Part shown: positions 17,839 through 26,255 of the stretch, piece after piece | Layout: every line of letters starts with the position of its first letter | How positions within the stretch are numbered: position 1 is the first letter of the stretch | Notes under the pieces: model-generated | Databases searched by the model: none | The model's input: only the letters and a program-made list of their open reading frames with translations | What the model was told of the DNA's origin: nothing | Position numbers and translations under genes: made by a program | IMG/VR virus record: IMGVR_UViG_3300025009_000243 | Span: 1 to 39,223 of that record | Source: a virus | Strand: one strand, 5' to 3' | DNA length: 39,223 nt

Positions 17839-18546
17839 CTAGGCGCTTATTAGATATTTATTATAATACCAGTCATCAAATTTTTCGAAATCTTTCTCAC
17901 TTATATTTTTAAATGGATTTTTATAATCGTTTATTAAGTTAAAATATTCATTAATAGTTATTTTTATTTTGTCATTATCAGAGAAATAATTATCTGGTAT
18001 AATATCGGGCATATCAATTGGACACTTATTCTTAAAATAACTAAGATTAATATTTCTAGGTATTTCAATTGTTACAGCATTTTTATCTATTTTATCTAAT
18101 TTTATATTATAAGCCATACAACAAAAACGACGTAACGAATTCAAAAGATTCTTTTTTATTTTTAAAAATAATTGTGTTTTTTCTACTTTTAGTCCTTTTT
18201 CTCTTTTATAATTTTGAGTTTCGGTGCTTCCGTTTATAGTGTTGGTTAACTTGTAGTTTAAATTTTTGTAATGATCTATCCAATAAAGTTCTTTCTCATT
18301 TCTGTGTTCATAATCTGTAGCTTCTATAATTTTAATTATTGGTTTTTTGTTTTTTGAATTTAATTTTCTGATCCATCGATTTTTATGAGTATTTGGAGAA
18401 CTACTATATTCAGGATGTAATGCCTCATAAATGTGATATAAATATCTTTTTTTAATATTGTTTGTTTGCCCTATATATCTTATTTGTTCTGTATCAGGAT
18501 CGATTAAAACATAGATATATATTTTAATATCTTTTTTATTTTTCAT
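17839..18546 (-). CDS. GIY-YIG endonuclease
   Basis: 235 residues. The N-terminal 105 residues form a GIY-YIG nuclease domain: YVLIDPDTEQIRYIGQTN carries the variant GIY (here YVL) and the YIG element. The conserved Arg follows in KKRYLYH, and the catalytic Glu in RNEKELYWIDHYK. The C-terminal half is AT-rich, polar and unrecognised, probably for DNA binding. Such genes are often free-standing homing endonucleases that invade sites beside essential phage genes, here the RNA polymerase. No intron was seen in the neighbours. It ends 32 bases before the polymerase start and begins one base after the preceding gene. Confidence 0.85.
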   Translation of the reverse strand: MKNKKDIKIYIYVLIDPDTEQIRYIGQTNNIKKRYLYHIYEALHPEYSSSPNTHKNRWIRKLNSKNKKPIIKIIEATDYEHRNEKELYWIDHYKNLNYKLTNTINGSTETQNYKREKGLKVEKTQLFLKIKKNLLNSLRRFCCMAYNIKLDKIDKNAVTIEIPRNINLSYFKNKCPIDMPDIIPDNYFSDNDKIKITINEYFNLINDYKNPFKNISEKDFEKFDDWYYNKYLISA

Positions 18547-18547
18547 T

Positions 18548-19123
18548 CTATTGATAATTAGATTTAGTATATATTAACTTACCAGTTTCAGAATTTCTTG
18601 TAATGTCAGTTCTTAAAATCTCGTTATTACAGCCAGGACAATAGCATTTTATCCAACCCGTATCGCCAACAATTAATTCTTCGCCACAAGTGCAATTAAA
18701 TTTCATAACTCGATCTAATTCAATTTTTCCAGTAGTTACAATACACATTGGACAATCTTCACCTCCTTCCCACTCAAAATGATTCCCATTGTTATTTTTA
18801 TTTTCATTTTCGGTTTTTTCATCTTCTAAGAAGTGATATACGTTCATGATCTTGATTTCATGTTTAAGGTCAAGTCTTAATATTTCCCAACTATTTTCGC
18901 CTAAACTGTCATCACAATAAAAAACTACATCTTCATAGACTTCGGAAAAACTTCTTCCTAACAAATGAAAAATATAAACGGATTCAGTTATAGCATCGTA
19001 AACTTCAATTTCGTATAATAACGGTAATGGTAAAAAAGATTCATTGTTGTCTGGTGGAGAAGATAAAGGTGGAGATATTTCGTCGTCATTGTTATTATTG
19101 TTGTCATTGTTGTTGTCAGCCAT
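18548..19123 (-). CDS. Zn-ribbon protein at the head of the leftward operon
   Basis: 191 residues from the ATG at 19123; a TTG at 19177 would add 18 hydrophobic residues but has no ribosome site. An Asn/Asp repeat opens the protein. The middle is acidic. The end holds two Zn-ribbon-like pairs (CPMC, then CTC and CYCPGC). Not recognised; Zn ribbons of this kind usually bind nucleic acid or polymerases. As the first gene downstream of the minus-strand promoter at 19295-19323 and in line with the RNA polymerase, a transcription role is possible. An AAAGGAGA lies near 19200, too far upstream to serve either start. Confidence 0.6.
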   Translation of the reverse strand: MADNNNDNNNNNDDEISPPLSSPPDNNESFLPLPLLYEIEVYDAITESVYIFHLLGRSFSEVYEDVVFYCDDSLGENSWEILRLDLKHEIKIMNVYHFLEDEKTENENKNNNGNHFEWEGGEDCPMCIVTTGKIELDRVMKFNCTCGEELIVGDTGWIKCYCPGCNNEILRTDITRNSETGKLIYTKSNYQ

Positions 19124-19177
19124 ATTTTTTAATTTATTGTAATTATAAAGTAAAACGAAATAGCAGTAAAAATACAA

Positions 19178-19523
19178 TTATTAATTACAATATTAAATCT
19201 CCTTTAATGGTATAATTGCAATTGTATGGATATACAATAAATATAAATACCTATGCTTAACTTTAACAAGCACATAGATAGAACAACTTTATTAACTTTA
19301 TCATATTACATAATCCTTGTCAAGACTTATAAGAATGTAAAAATGTAAATATATAGAAATTTGCAATAAATTTTATAATTGTAAAAAGGAAAAATAGAAC
19401 GAGAATGCAATAGCAAAAAATATGTATATATGGTAAAATGTAAGATGGTGTTGGTCTGTGTCTGTATATTTAATTATACGGATTCTTTTTTCTTATAATT
19501 CATAAGGAGAAAATAATTTTATA
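19178..19523. other. Divergent intergenic region between leftward and rightward genes
   Basis: 346 bases without a gene, where transcription diverges. It holds the leftward promoter (19295-19323) and, before the rightward gene, TATAAT near 19495 with no convincing -35. An AAGGAGA ribosome site lies at about 19504-19510. The composition is very AT-rich. Confidence 0.5.
19295..19323 (-). promoter_or_regulatory. Leftward sigma70-type promoter
   Basis: On the minus strand a perfect TTGACA (19323-19318) is followed after 17 bp by TAAAGT (19300-19295), four of six matches to TATAAT. It points into the Zn-ribbon/GIY-YIG/polymerase operon. The weak -10 lowers confidence. Confidence 0.45.
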
Positions 19524-20114
19524 ATGGAAAATGCAAATGCAAATGCAAATGTAAATGTAAATGTAAATGTAAATAATAAAAACAAAAATAAGAATAAAAG
19601 CAGCAATAGCAATAGCAATAATATATTTGGAATTGGCGACGACTCTTTATTTTCCGGTTATTATGTAATAGCATCCGATGTTTTACTCCAAAAAACTACT
19701 CCTGTAATTGCTCTGGTATATGGAAAGATTTGGTTACTTTCTAGATCATCAGGGTATTGTTATATGGCTGTAGGAAAGATTGCTAAACAATTGGGTTTTT
19801 CTAAAAATGCGGTTAGGGATGCAATTGATATACTGTCAGGAAAAGAAATAGTTGGATCGGGAAAAAGTAAGCGTAAGAATATTTACTTTGAACCCAATAC
19901 GTCTTTGATATTAGATGTTACTCCCAAGTCACATATTTCCAAAAAACAAGTTCGATATTATGCCCCACTACAAGAAAGATTTGAAGCATATATTGCAAAA
20001 TATAACTCTATAGAAAATGGTGAATTTGATCTTTCTCTTGAAGAAGAAACAGAAATTGAATTGTTATTAGAAATGGTAAAAAGGGCAAAGACCGAAACGA
20101 AAACACAAGAATAG
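19524..20114 (+). CDS. Winged-helix protein, probable replication initiator
   Basis: 196 residues. The N-terminus is low complexity (alternating Asn-Ala and Asn-Val, then Asn/Lys/Ser). Residues about 45-120 form a winged helix-turn-helix: FSGYYVIASDVLL, a helix ending YGKIWLLSR, then MAVGKIAKQLGFSKNAVRDA as the recognition unit and a basic wing (GKSKRKNIYF). This fold is used by plasmid and phage replication initiators such as the RepA N-terminal domain and phage replisome organisers, but also by transcription regulators. Five 21-bp iterons start 177 bases after its stop, which favours an initiator role. The C-terminus is acidic and helical. Confidence 0.65.
   Translation: MENANANANVNVNVNVNNKNKNKNKSSNSNSNNIFGIGDDSLFSGYYVIASDVLLQKTTPVIALVYGKIWLLSRSSGYCYMAVGKIAKQLGFSKNAVRDAIDILSGKEIVGSGKSKRKNIYFEPNTSLILDVTPKSHISKKQVRYYAPLQERFEAYIAKYNSIENGEFDLSLEEETEIELLLEMVKRAKTETKTQE
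19530..19571 (+). repeat. Hexanucleotide tandem repeat in the initiator gene
   Basis: Seven in-frame units of AATGCA/AATGTA (three, then four) encode Asn-Ala and Asn-Val dipeptides. Slippage would change the tail length without breaking the frame. Confidence 0.8.
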
Positions 20115-20253
20115 TAAGAATGGAAACAATGGGTAAGAATAAAAAGAATAATAAAATTATGAATATTAATAATGGTAGCAAAATGAATAATGGCGATTTA
20201 AAGCAATCTAATAGCAATGTCGGCAAAAGTGCGAGAATATTTCTGGCAACTAG

Positions 20254-20285
20254 AAATGGCAAAAGTCTATATTTTTTTGCCATTT
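20254..20285 (+). other. Hairpin just upstream of the iterons
   Basis: A perfect 11-bp inverted repeat (AAATGGCAAAA at 20254-20264, TTTTGCCATTT at 20275-20285, 10-nt loop) lies six bases before the first iteron. It may be part of the replication origin or a weak terminator for the initiator transcript. Confidence 0.55.
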
Positions 20286-20291
20286 TAAGAG

Positions 20292-20396
20292 TCAGGAGAT
20301 TATCGAAATCGATCAGGAGATTATCATTATTGGTCAGGAGATTATCAATATCGATCAGGAGATTATCGAAATGAGTCAGGAGATTATCGAAATGGG
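20292..20396 (+). repeat. Five 21-bp iterons, candidate replication origin
   Basis: Five contiguous direct repeats start at 20292, 20313, 20334, 20355 and 20376. Each has the invariant 13-mer TCAGGAGATTATC followed by eight variable bases (often GAAATNNN); a sixth start, TCAG, follows at 20397. The 21-bp period equals two helical turns, so sites face the same side of the DNA. Adjacent to a winged-helix gene, this is the classic layout of an iteron origin. The repeats lie partly inside an 84-codon open frame (20120-20374) with no good ribosome site, which I do not call as a gene. Confidence 0.7.
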
Positions 20397-20699
20397 TCAG
20401 CGCCTGGACACAAAGATACTATATAAGAAACTATAAAGAGAAGACTTAAGAAAAAAAGAAGAGACTAAAGAATTATATTCAAAGACATATAACTTTTTTT
20501 TTACCTCCTTTTTGGTGGAAGTTTAGGCATTTTTTTGGTTTTAAAAATTGTGTGGTTTATTATAGTTTATTATAGTTTAGTTGGGTATTTATAGGTTGTG
20601 GGATTCTTCTGGCAATTTGACTGACCATTTGACAGATTCATTTTTCGGATATTCTTAATTTCAATTTCGAACATTTTTTATTTAAACAATGCTCTAAAC

Positions 20700-20735
20700 A
20701 ATACTCCTCCTTGCTGGCAGGGACGGAGTATTTTT
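20700..20735 (+). terminator. Strong rho-independent terminator
   Basis: AATACTCC (20700-20707) pairs with GGAGTATT (20725-20732). The stem continues inward (20708-20713 with 20718-20723, one bulged C) to a CTGG tetraloop, and TTTTTG follows. It should end the rightward initiator/iteron transcript. Confidence 0.8.
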
Positions 20736-20769
20736 GTTTCTTATAGTGTAGTAGGGGTTAGGTTTGAAT

Positions 20770-20804
20770 GTTAGATGTTAGATGTTAGATGCTAGACGTT
20801 AGAT
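20770..20804 (+). repeat. Five 7-bp tandem repeats (GTTAGAT)
   Basis: Units at 20770, 20777, 20784, 20791 and 20798; the fourth is changed to GCTAGAC. They lead into the ATTAGG-rich stretch. Confidence 0.85.
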
Positions 20805-21385
20805 GTAAAGTATTAGGTTAGGGTATTAGGTTGAGATATTAGGTTTATTAGGATCAGGGATTATTAGGATTATTCGAGTTATTGGTTTTATTGACTATTA
20901 GAATTTGTTAGGGGTTATTAGTTTTATTGGAGATTATTAGGGTCTATTGGGATGTATATTGGGATGTATTAGGGATGTATTAGGGTCTATTTAATATTAT
21001 AGCAAATTATTTGAGGGTTAAAATAGTTGGTATTGGGTGGTGTGATGAGGAGGAGTGGGGGTTAGAAGTGGGTGTGTGAGTTGAATAGCTATGGGCATTT
21101 TTTCTGTTTTTTATCATAATAATCATGTAAAATAGGGGCTATTGATAATGATTCTCATTAATAATCACCTGTTATTTGCCATAATGTATATATTATGACA
21201 AATTATCAAGCTTTTTAGGCTATAAATTGAATAATTTTATTCTGTTCTTAAGATCGTCAAGGGGAGGCTTAATTTTCTTAATAATTTTAAGATTCAAACC
21301 AGCGCTAATGTTAAAGAAAAGTCTTACGCTATGCCCTATGTTAAATAATAGACACCTGTTCAATAATAGACACATACCCCCTATC

Positions 21386-21447
21386 TGTTCATTATCTTAC
21401 ACTATGTTCATTATCTTACACTATACTGTCATATGTTCATTATCTTA
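21386..21447 (+). repeat. Direct repeats of TGTTCATTATCTTACACTA
   Basis: Two exact adjacent 19-bp copies (21386-21404 and 21405-21423) and a third, partial copy (21434-21447). Confidence 0.85.
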
Positions 21448-21911
21448 TAATGTTTACATAATAATAGACCATACGTTCTTAGAATACCCGTTCTATCATC
21501 AGTGGATGTGTGCGCTATCCATGCGCTATCCAGTATCCTGCTATCCTACTCCCCTTCCATTGAACCTACCTATACTTAGACCATACGTTCTACCTATACT
21601 CTAATTGTACCCCACTTGTGAAACCTATCACTATATTGTGAAACCCTACACTAATAGGTACAATAGCCCTATTCTGGATGTGCTATCCATTATCTATCAT
21701 CCATCCTAGTTAAACCTACATTACTTATATCACCCTGATATACATATTATATGAATAGACTCTACTCTCATTTCCCCTCATTTCATGCTATCCATGCACT
21801 ATCCATGTGCTATCCATGCTATCCACTGTTATTTATTGTTTGTTCTGATATCCAGGTATCTTCCATCGTTCTATCTATCGTTCGTTCTATCCATTGGCAA
21901 TAGAATAGCAG

Positions 21912-21953
<42 letters not shown>

Positions 21954-22336
21954 ACATAATATAAACTTATCCCACATACCCTATCCATCCTACTAATAAA
22001 ATTGTGTCATTTATTATTATTCCCTGTCACTCACACATGCAATCGATTCTGTCAAATATACACTACCCCCTTATATATGGATGAAACGAGATACATACCC
22101 CTATATATGGTGGTTTAATATCCCACATTGCGAAAAAATTTTGTTCTGACAAATTAGTAATGTTAAAGACTATTATTGTATTTTTAAAACCCTTTTCAAT
22201 AATCATTGAATTCTGATTGTACCTACTTTCACAATAGCCATATATGGGGGTTTGTTCCTACCATACCCCCACATATACTGGTTAAACATATCCAACATAC
22301 CCTAAGAAAAAACGATAAAAAATTGAAAATTTTAAG

Positions 22337-22364
22337 TTGACATACTTTTTTTTACGGGTAAAAT
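22337..22364 (+). promoter_or_regulatory. Rightward promoter of the GHKL gene cluster
   Basis: TTGACA (22337-22342), 16-bp spacer, TAAAAT (22359-22364). A perfect 12-bp inverted repeat (22360-22371 with 22377-22388) overlaps the -10 and the expected start site and could be an operator. Transcription from here gives an untranslated leader of about 450 nt before 22825. Confidence 0.65.
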
Positions 22365-22388
22365 TTGCTTAAGCAATAAGCAAATTTT
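22360..22388 (+). promoter_or_regulatory. Operator-like inverted repeat over the -10 box
   Basis: AAAATTTGCTTA and TAAGCAAATTTT are perfect complements across five bases. Shorter AAAATTT-AAATTTT inverted repeats recur upstream of later genes in this cluster (24869-24885, 26185-26202, 27405-27422). Confidence 0.5.
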
Positions 22389-22411
22389 ATATAAATTTAT
22401 TCGTTTTTCCC

Positions 22412-22765
22412 TTCCGGGTTGGAAACCTGGAAACCGCAAATTTTCAAACCGAATAGGTAGGGTAGGGATATCATCCGATATTGGAAGTGTATACCAGAGG
22501 GGCAAACCTAAGTTATTATCAGATATCATTAGGTAGACTGGTTACACGCTAAATTATTCAGAAACCGAAAAATAGACGGTTATAGTCAAAATTGCGTACT
22601 AATACCCGACTTGCGACTATAAAGGGGACAAACGCCGAAATTCAAATAAACTAAATAAATCACTTTACAGGGATATCCAAAAAAGCCCTACAATTTTCAA
22701 ACCAGAAAAGACAGAAAAGACCATTTAAGCGAAACGATCTGTTTAAATCGTCTTTTGTGTCTTTT
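22412..22765 (+). other. Structured 5' leader of the GHKL cluster
   Basis: Three hairpins precede the first gene: 22412-22432 (9 bp, one G-U), 22580-22622 (TTATAGTC/GACTATAA, 27-nt loop) and 22706-22765 (23-position stem with two mismatches, loop 22729-22742). The last is long, stable and 60 bases before the first start codon. It could be an attenuator or protect the 5' end. No known riboswitch was recognised. Confidence 0.5.
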
Positions 22766-22824
22766 GTGAATAAGACACATCCAACAAACCCATTTCAATT
22801 ATCAGACAAAAAGAGGAGTCTAGA

Positions 22825-23049
22825 ATGACATCAGAAACCTTAGAAATACTCGCTTTGCTAAATAAAATCCCCGAAAGCATAGAATTTATTGCGCCCTCTC
22901 CAACAGCCAATATCGTGTTATCGCTAGATATCAAATTCAGACTTGTGAGAATTGACGATCATAATAATAAAATTTGGAGGCGTATTACCCATAAAGAATA
23001 TCTTGATTACATGAAAAAAATCATCCATCTCAATACACTTTTCAATTAA
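22825..23049 (+). CDS. Small protein with GGAGTCTAGAATG start, unknown
   Basis: 74 residues, not recognised. Leu/Ile-rich N-terminal helix, then a polar, basic C-terminal half (LVRIDDHNNKIWRRITHKEYLDYMKK). No Zn or membrane motif. The stereotyped AAAGAGGAGTCTAGA leader gives confidence that it is translated. First gene of the rightward cluster behind the structured leader, 31 bases before a small membrane protein. Confidence 0.6.
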   Translation: MTSETLEILALLNKIPESIEFIAPSPTANIVLSLDIKFRLVRIDDHNNKIWRRITHKEYLDYMKKIIHLNTLFN

Positions 23050-23080
23050 TCCCAACCCAACCCAAAAAGAGGAGTCTAAA

Positions 23081-23218
23081 ATGTTCGGACTATCACTTTC
23101 CCCTCGTGCAATCGTATTTTTGACGTTCGTTACAATCGTGCTATTGGTCGTCTTTTGTCTAGTTTATCCGGCTGTTCAAACCTTGATCGAAACCGCTAAA
23201 ATTCTCAACACTCTCTAA
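23081..23218 (+). CDS. Small single-pass membrane protein
   Basis: 45 residues. After a short N-terminus (FGLSLSPRA) comes one hydrophobic helix (about residues 11-29, IVFLTFVTIVLLVVF) and a polar tail (ETAKILNTL). AAAGAGGAGTCTAAA stands directly before the ATG, the same leader as its neighbours. It lies between the 74-residue protein and the GHKL-zincin gene. Function unknown; small phage membrane proteins of this form often alter the host envelope or block superinfection. Confidence 0.6.
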   Translation: MFGLSLSPRAIVFLTFVTIVLLVVFCLVYPAVQTLIETAKILNTL

Positions 23219-23281
23219 TTTTCTAATCTAATTAGGGACATAGGAAAACAAACCATATAAGCTTATAGCCTCTTATTGAGG

Positions 23282-23328
23282 GCTCGAATAAAACAATATT
23301 CGAGCACTCTAGAGAGTTTATAAACTCT
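23282..23328 (+). other. Pair of intergenic hairpins before the GHKL gene
   Basis: GCTCGAATA/TATTCGAGC (23282-23305, 6-nt loop) and the 16-bp palindrome AGAGTTTATAAACTCT (23313-23328) lie between the membrane protein and the GHKL gene. No U-run follows, so RNA processing or stability roles are as likely as termination. Confidence 0.5.
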
Positions 23329-23381
23329 AATCCAACCCAAATAAATTCAATTGTCAGACAAACAAAAAGAAGGAGTCTAAA

Positions 23382-24776
23382 ATGTCCACTACGCGCAAGA
23401 CCAAAAAATCTAACATGGATGAAATACCTTATTCAATGATTTATTCTTATGCTGGCAACTGGGGATATAAGGAAATGGCAAGGGAATTAGAAGCGAACGC
23501 GCGAGATACACATACCCCGGTTAAGGTGTACGTGAAAAATAACACGTTGATTATTGAGGATAGCGGAGAAGGGATTAAACCGCATCATCTATTATTAGGT
23601 GAACACGAGAATCGAACGGGGGAAAGTATAGGACAATTCGGAGAAGGATTAAAGCTTGCATTTATGCTATCCATTAAGCTTAACCTCCCCATGATAGTGT
23701 ACTCTCATGACTATATCTATCACACGGAAAAAACCATTACGGCAGGAAAAAACACTTTCAAGATTGTCTATACCTGGGGAAACCCTTCTGTCAATGGTAC
23801 ACGTGTAGAGGTTTCAAATTGGGAGTATCCTACATACTACGATGAATTGTTCTTAGATGAATCTACAATCATTTTTTCCACTCTAAAAGGCAGTATCATT
23901 GCAAAGTCTAGCATAGATGATATTTCTAAAATCTATGTTAAAGGTGTTTTTGTAAAAGAATCAAGCGAATTCGGACTATCCTATAACTTGATTAAAGTAT
24001 CAATGCAAAAAGGCAGAAGCACTCTAGAAAATTGGGAAATAAATAATCAAATTGGGGAAATAATAGCGCAATGTGAAGACTCTAAAATTTGGGAATTATT
24101 TTTTAAGGCTATTGAATCGGGAAAACAGGAAACAAACATTACAATTAGAGAGTGGTATATGTCCGACGCAAGCAAAAAGGCAATGAAATTAGGATTTGAA
24201 AAGGTTTTTGGAGTTAAAACAGTATTACAAACCAGTATTGACAAGTCCGTTGACGCTATTCATAGAGGTGTACACAGTGTTATTTCTGAGGACAAATTTG
24301 GTACTTACATTAGAGAAATTGTATCCTCAGAAATTGGGACGGATGAATCATACCTGAAAGAAGTTTATAAGGAAAAATACCAGAAAACAACTACACATAA
24401 GATATCACCCGAACAAAAAGTAGTATTGGGATATTTGAGAAAAATTTGTAAAAAAGTAGGGTTTAATGCTCATACGTCTTTAAAAATTGCGTCAAAAGAT
24501 GCGCGCCATCCTGGTATTTTTCACCCTAGTACTGGTATTATTGATATTAGAGAGGATATGTTATGGGATTTACAAAAATCCATTGACGTATTAACGCACG
24601 AATTAGGACACTGGTATGATCAAAAAATACATGGGGAAACGAACGATAATAGCGATAATCACGTTAACGCCATTACTGCTATTAGTGCAATGATCATTAC
24701 TGGATATGCTATCCATGACAGGAAAAAAGAAAAATTGGAGGAACAAATCAAAAATAGAAAAGACAACGACGATTAA
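23382..24776 (+). CDS. GHKL ATPase fused to a zincin metallopeptidase-like domain
   Basis: 464 residues. The N-terminal domain has the Bergerat-fold ATP site of gyrase, Hsp90 and MutL: N box ELEANARD (residues 35-42, Glu35 and Asn39), G1 DSGEG (60-64) and G2 GQFGEGLK (84-91). A middle domain of about 230 residues follows. The C-terminal domain carries HELGHWYD (His406, Glu407, His410), the zinc and catalytic motif of zincins; a third ligand is not certain. The pairing suggests an ATP-driven clamp linked to a protease or a structural Zn domain. Phage rIIA proteins are also GHKL ATPases and counter host exclusion, so an anti-defence role is possible. Start: AAGGAGTCTAAAATG. Confidence 0.8.
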   Translation: MSTTRKTKKSNMDEIPYSMIYSYAGNWGYKEMARELEANARDTHTPVKVYVKNNTLIIEDSGEGIKPHHLLLGEHENRTGESIGQFGEGLKLAFMLSIKLNLPMIVYSHDYIYHTEKTITAGKNTFKIVYTWGNPSVNGTRVEVSNWEYPTYYDELFLDESTIIFSTLKGSIIAKSSIDDISKIYVKGVFVKESSEFGLSYNLIKVSMQKGRSTLENWEINNQIGEIIAQCEDSKIWELFFKAIESGKQETNITIREWYMSDASKKAMKLGFEKVFGVKTVLQTSIDKSVDAIHRGVHSVISEDKFGTYIREIVSSEIGTDESYLKEVYKEKYQKTTTHKISPEQKVVLGYLRKICKKVGFNAHTSLKIASKDARHPGIFHPSTGIIDIREDMLWDLQKSIDVLTHELGHWYDQKIHGETNDNSDNHVNAITAISAMIITGYAIHDRKKEKLEEQIKNRKDNDD

Positions 24777-24805
24777 CTTTTATCTCTAAATTTTCCTCTT
24801 TCATG

Positions 24806-24858
24806 CGCTACAGGATATCTCAAAATTATCTCACTCACTCATGAGATATCCTGTAGCG
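24806..24858 (+). terminator. Long perfect hairpin after the GHKL gene
   Basis: A perfect 17-bp stem (24806-24822 with 24842-24858, 19-nt loop). Imperfect outer pairing extends both arms by roughly 15 more bases through a T-rich left flank and an A-rich right flank. It could work as a terminator on the minus strand or as a transcript-stabilising hairpin on the plus strand. Confidence 0.55.
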
Positions 24859-24868
24859 AAAAAAGGGA

Positions 24869-24885
24869 AAAATTTGTAAAATTTT
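24869..24885 (+). repeat. AAAATTT inverted repeat, copy 1
   Basis: AAAATTTGTAAAATTTT, about 45 bases before the next start codon. Same family as 26185-26202 and 27405-27422. Confidence 0.5.
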
Positions 24886-24929
24886 CTCGAAAAATAGTCC
24901 ATTAACAGACAGAAAAGAAGGAGTCTAGA

Positions 24930-26123
24930 ATGTTACCGGAAAAATCAGAGTCTCAAATTTTCGAGATAATGGATTATAAATATCCAGATTTCATTGAAAA
25001 AATTAACTATCTTATCCGCAAGGCCAATAAATTAAACCTACCTCCCATTGTATACAATATCACTGGAAAATTTGAAAAAATTATCAAAATTTGGGATTCA
25101 GAACGGATTAACTCTATAGATTGCAAGGTTACAATTTACACTGTAGAAATATCCGGTTTTCGTCCAACCATTGAAGGATATACCTTAATTGCGAAAATTG
25201 AACACTTGCCAACAGGAAATATTATTAACTCTATATCCTCAACGGATATCCCTGAAATCTATCGTAATACAAGCCCCACATGCGACCATTGTAAAATCAA
25301 CAGACTCCGCAACTTTACTTATATTATCCGCAACAATGACACAAATGAATATAAACAAATCGGCTCAACATGTTTAGCAGACTATCTTAACAACATGAGC
25401 GCGGCCAACATAGCAGAATTTTATGCATCATTCTACCCTACCCTAAACACTGGAGAATCCGAAGAATCTGATTTTGATAATATCAGGCAAGGAAAATTTA
25501 ACTTTTCAATTGTCAAGTATCTTATATATGTCAATCGGGCGATTAAGCAGAATGGTTATTTATCACGTTCAAAAGCTTATGGTAAACCCTCAACATGTGA
25601 TATCGCGCTTGATGATATGATCAATGGCAAAATCCAACCAACAAATGATGAAATATCACACATCGAAAAAATCATAAACACTGTAAAAATTTACCTATCT
25701 GAGAAACCCCAATTAAACGATTATGAATCAAATCTTAACATTCTAATAACCTCTGAATTTATTAGAGTGAATCATATTGGGTATGTTTCTTCCATTATTC
25801 CCTTATACAATCGAATTATGGAAGATAAAATCAAAATTGAATCAGATAATACAGTATTTTTAGGAGAAATTGGAGGTAAATTATCTAATATAATAGTTAA
25901 ACTTTTATCACAATTGAGAATTGACGGCAACTATGGTATTACTTTTCTATATACTTTTCAAGATGCGAACAATAATATTATTATTTGGTTCTCTTCAACA
26001 GATCAATACCTTAATAATGAAGAGGATATTAAAATCTTAAAGTGTACAGTAAAAGACCATAAAATCTATAAATCAACAAAACAAACCATAATTACTAGGG
26101 CCAAATTAGAGAAAATTAGTTAA
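24930..26123 (+). CDS. Conserved phage/plasmid protein with Zn finger and C-terminal OB-like segment
   Basis: 397 residues. A central Zn-binding element, CDHCKINRLRNFTYII (Cys118, Cys121) with GSTCLADYL (Cys148), matches the CxxC-NRxR-GxxCLxDFL signature of a widespread phage and plasmid family without assigned function. The C-terminus (WFSST, LKCTVKDHKIYKSTKQTIITRAKLEKI) matches that family's last domain, which resembles a small OB-type beta barrel. Nucleic-acid binding is the most likely role. The GGAGTCTAGAATG leader, the hairpins on both sides and position next to the GHKL-zincin gene suggest the two are an early-expressed pair. Confidence 0.7.
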   Translation: MLPEKSESQIFEIMDYKYPDFIEKINYLIRKANKLNLPPIVYNITGKFEKIIKIWDSERINSIDCKVTIYTVEISGFRPTIEGYTLIAKIEHLPTGNIINSISSTDIPEIYRNTSPTCDHCKINRLRNFTYIIRNNDTNEYKQIGSTCLADYLNNMSAANIAEFYASFYPTLNTGESEESDFDNIRQGKFNFSIVKYLIYVNRAIKQNGYLSRSKAYGKPSTCDIALDDMINGKIQPTNDEISHIEKIINTVKIYLSEKPQLNDYESNLNILITSEFIRVNHIGYVSSIIPLYNRIMEDKIKIESDNTVFLGEIGGKLSNIIVKLLSQLRIDGNYGITFLYTFQDANNNIIIWFSSTDQYLNNEEDIKILKCTVKDHKIYKSTKQTIITRAKLEKIS

Positions 26124-26139
26124 ATTCTACCCTTTTATA

Positions 26140-26174
26140 GAGTATCTTACCCAAAAAAATTAGGTAGGATACTC
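26140..26174 (+). terminator. Intergenic hairpin
   Basis: 12-bp stem (26140-26151 with 26163-26174, one G-U pair, A-rich 11-nt loop) seventeen bases after the Zn-finger gene. No T-run follows on the plus strand. Confidence 0.45.
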
Positions 26175-26184
26175 GAAAAAGCGT

Positions 26185-26202
26185 AAAATTTCATCAAATT
26201 TT
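26185..26202 (+). repeat. AAAATTT inverted repeat, copy 2
   Basis: AAAATTTCATCAAATTTT, identical over 18 bases to 27405-27422. Both stand upstream of a GGAGTCTAGAATG start. Confidence 0.6.
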
Positions 26203-26255
26203 ATGTTTGAAAACCAACAAACCTTATATAACAGGATTAGAAAAAGGAGTCTAGA

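Noticed and set aside
20120-20374. 84-codon frame covering the iterons
   Set aside because: Poor ribosome site, Asn/Lys low complexity and a tail that only repeats RRLS because of the 21-bp units. The alternative SGDYRN frame in the repeats has no start codon. I treat the DNA repeats as the functional element.
20292-20396. Possible CRISPR array
   Set aside because: Repeats are contiguous with 8-base variable parts and no spacers, and no cas genes are present; an iteron set fits better.
21227-21604. 125-codon plus-strand frame in the gene desert
   Set aside because: Starts with a TTG without a ribosome site and simply translates the CTATCC/TTCATTATC repeats.
22332-22529. Minus-strand 65-codon frame over the promoter and leader hairpins
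   Set aside because: No ribosome site, and it overlaps a good rightward promoter and inverted repeats.
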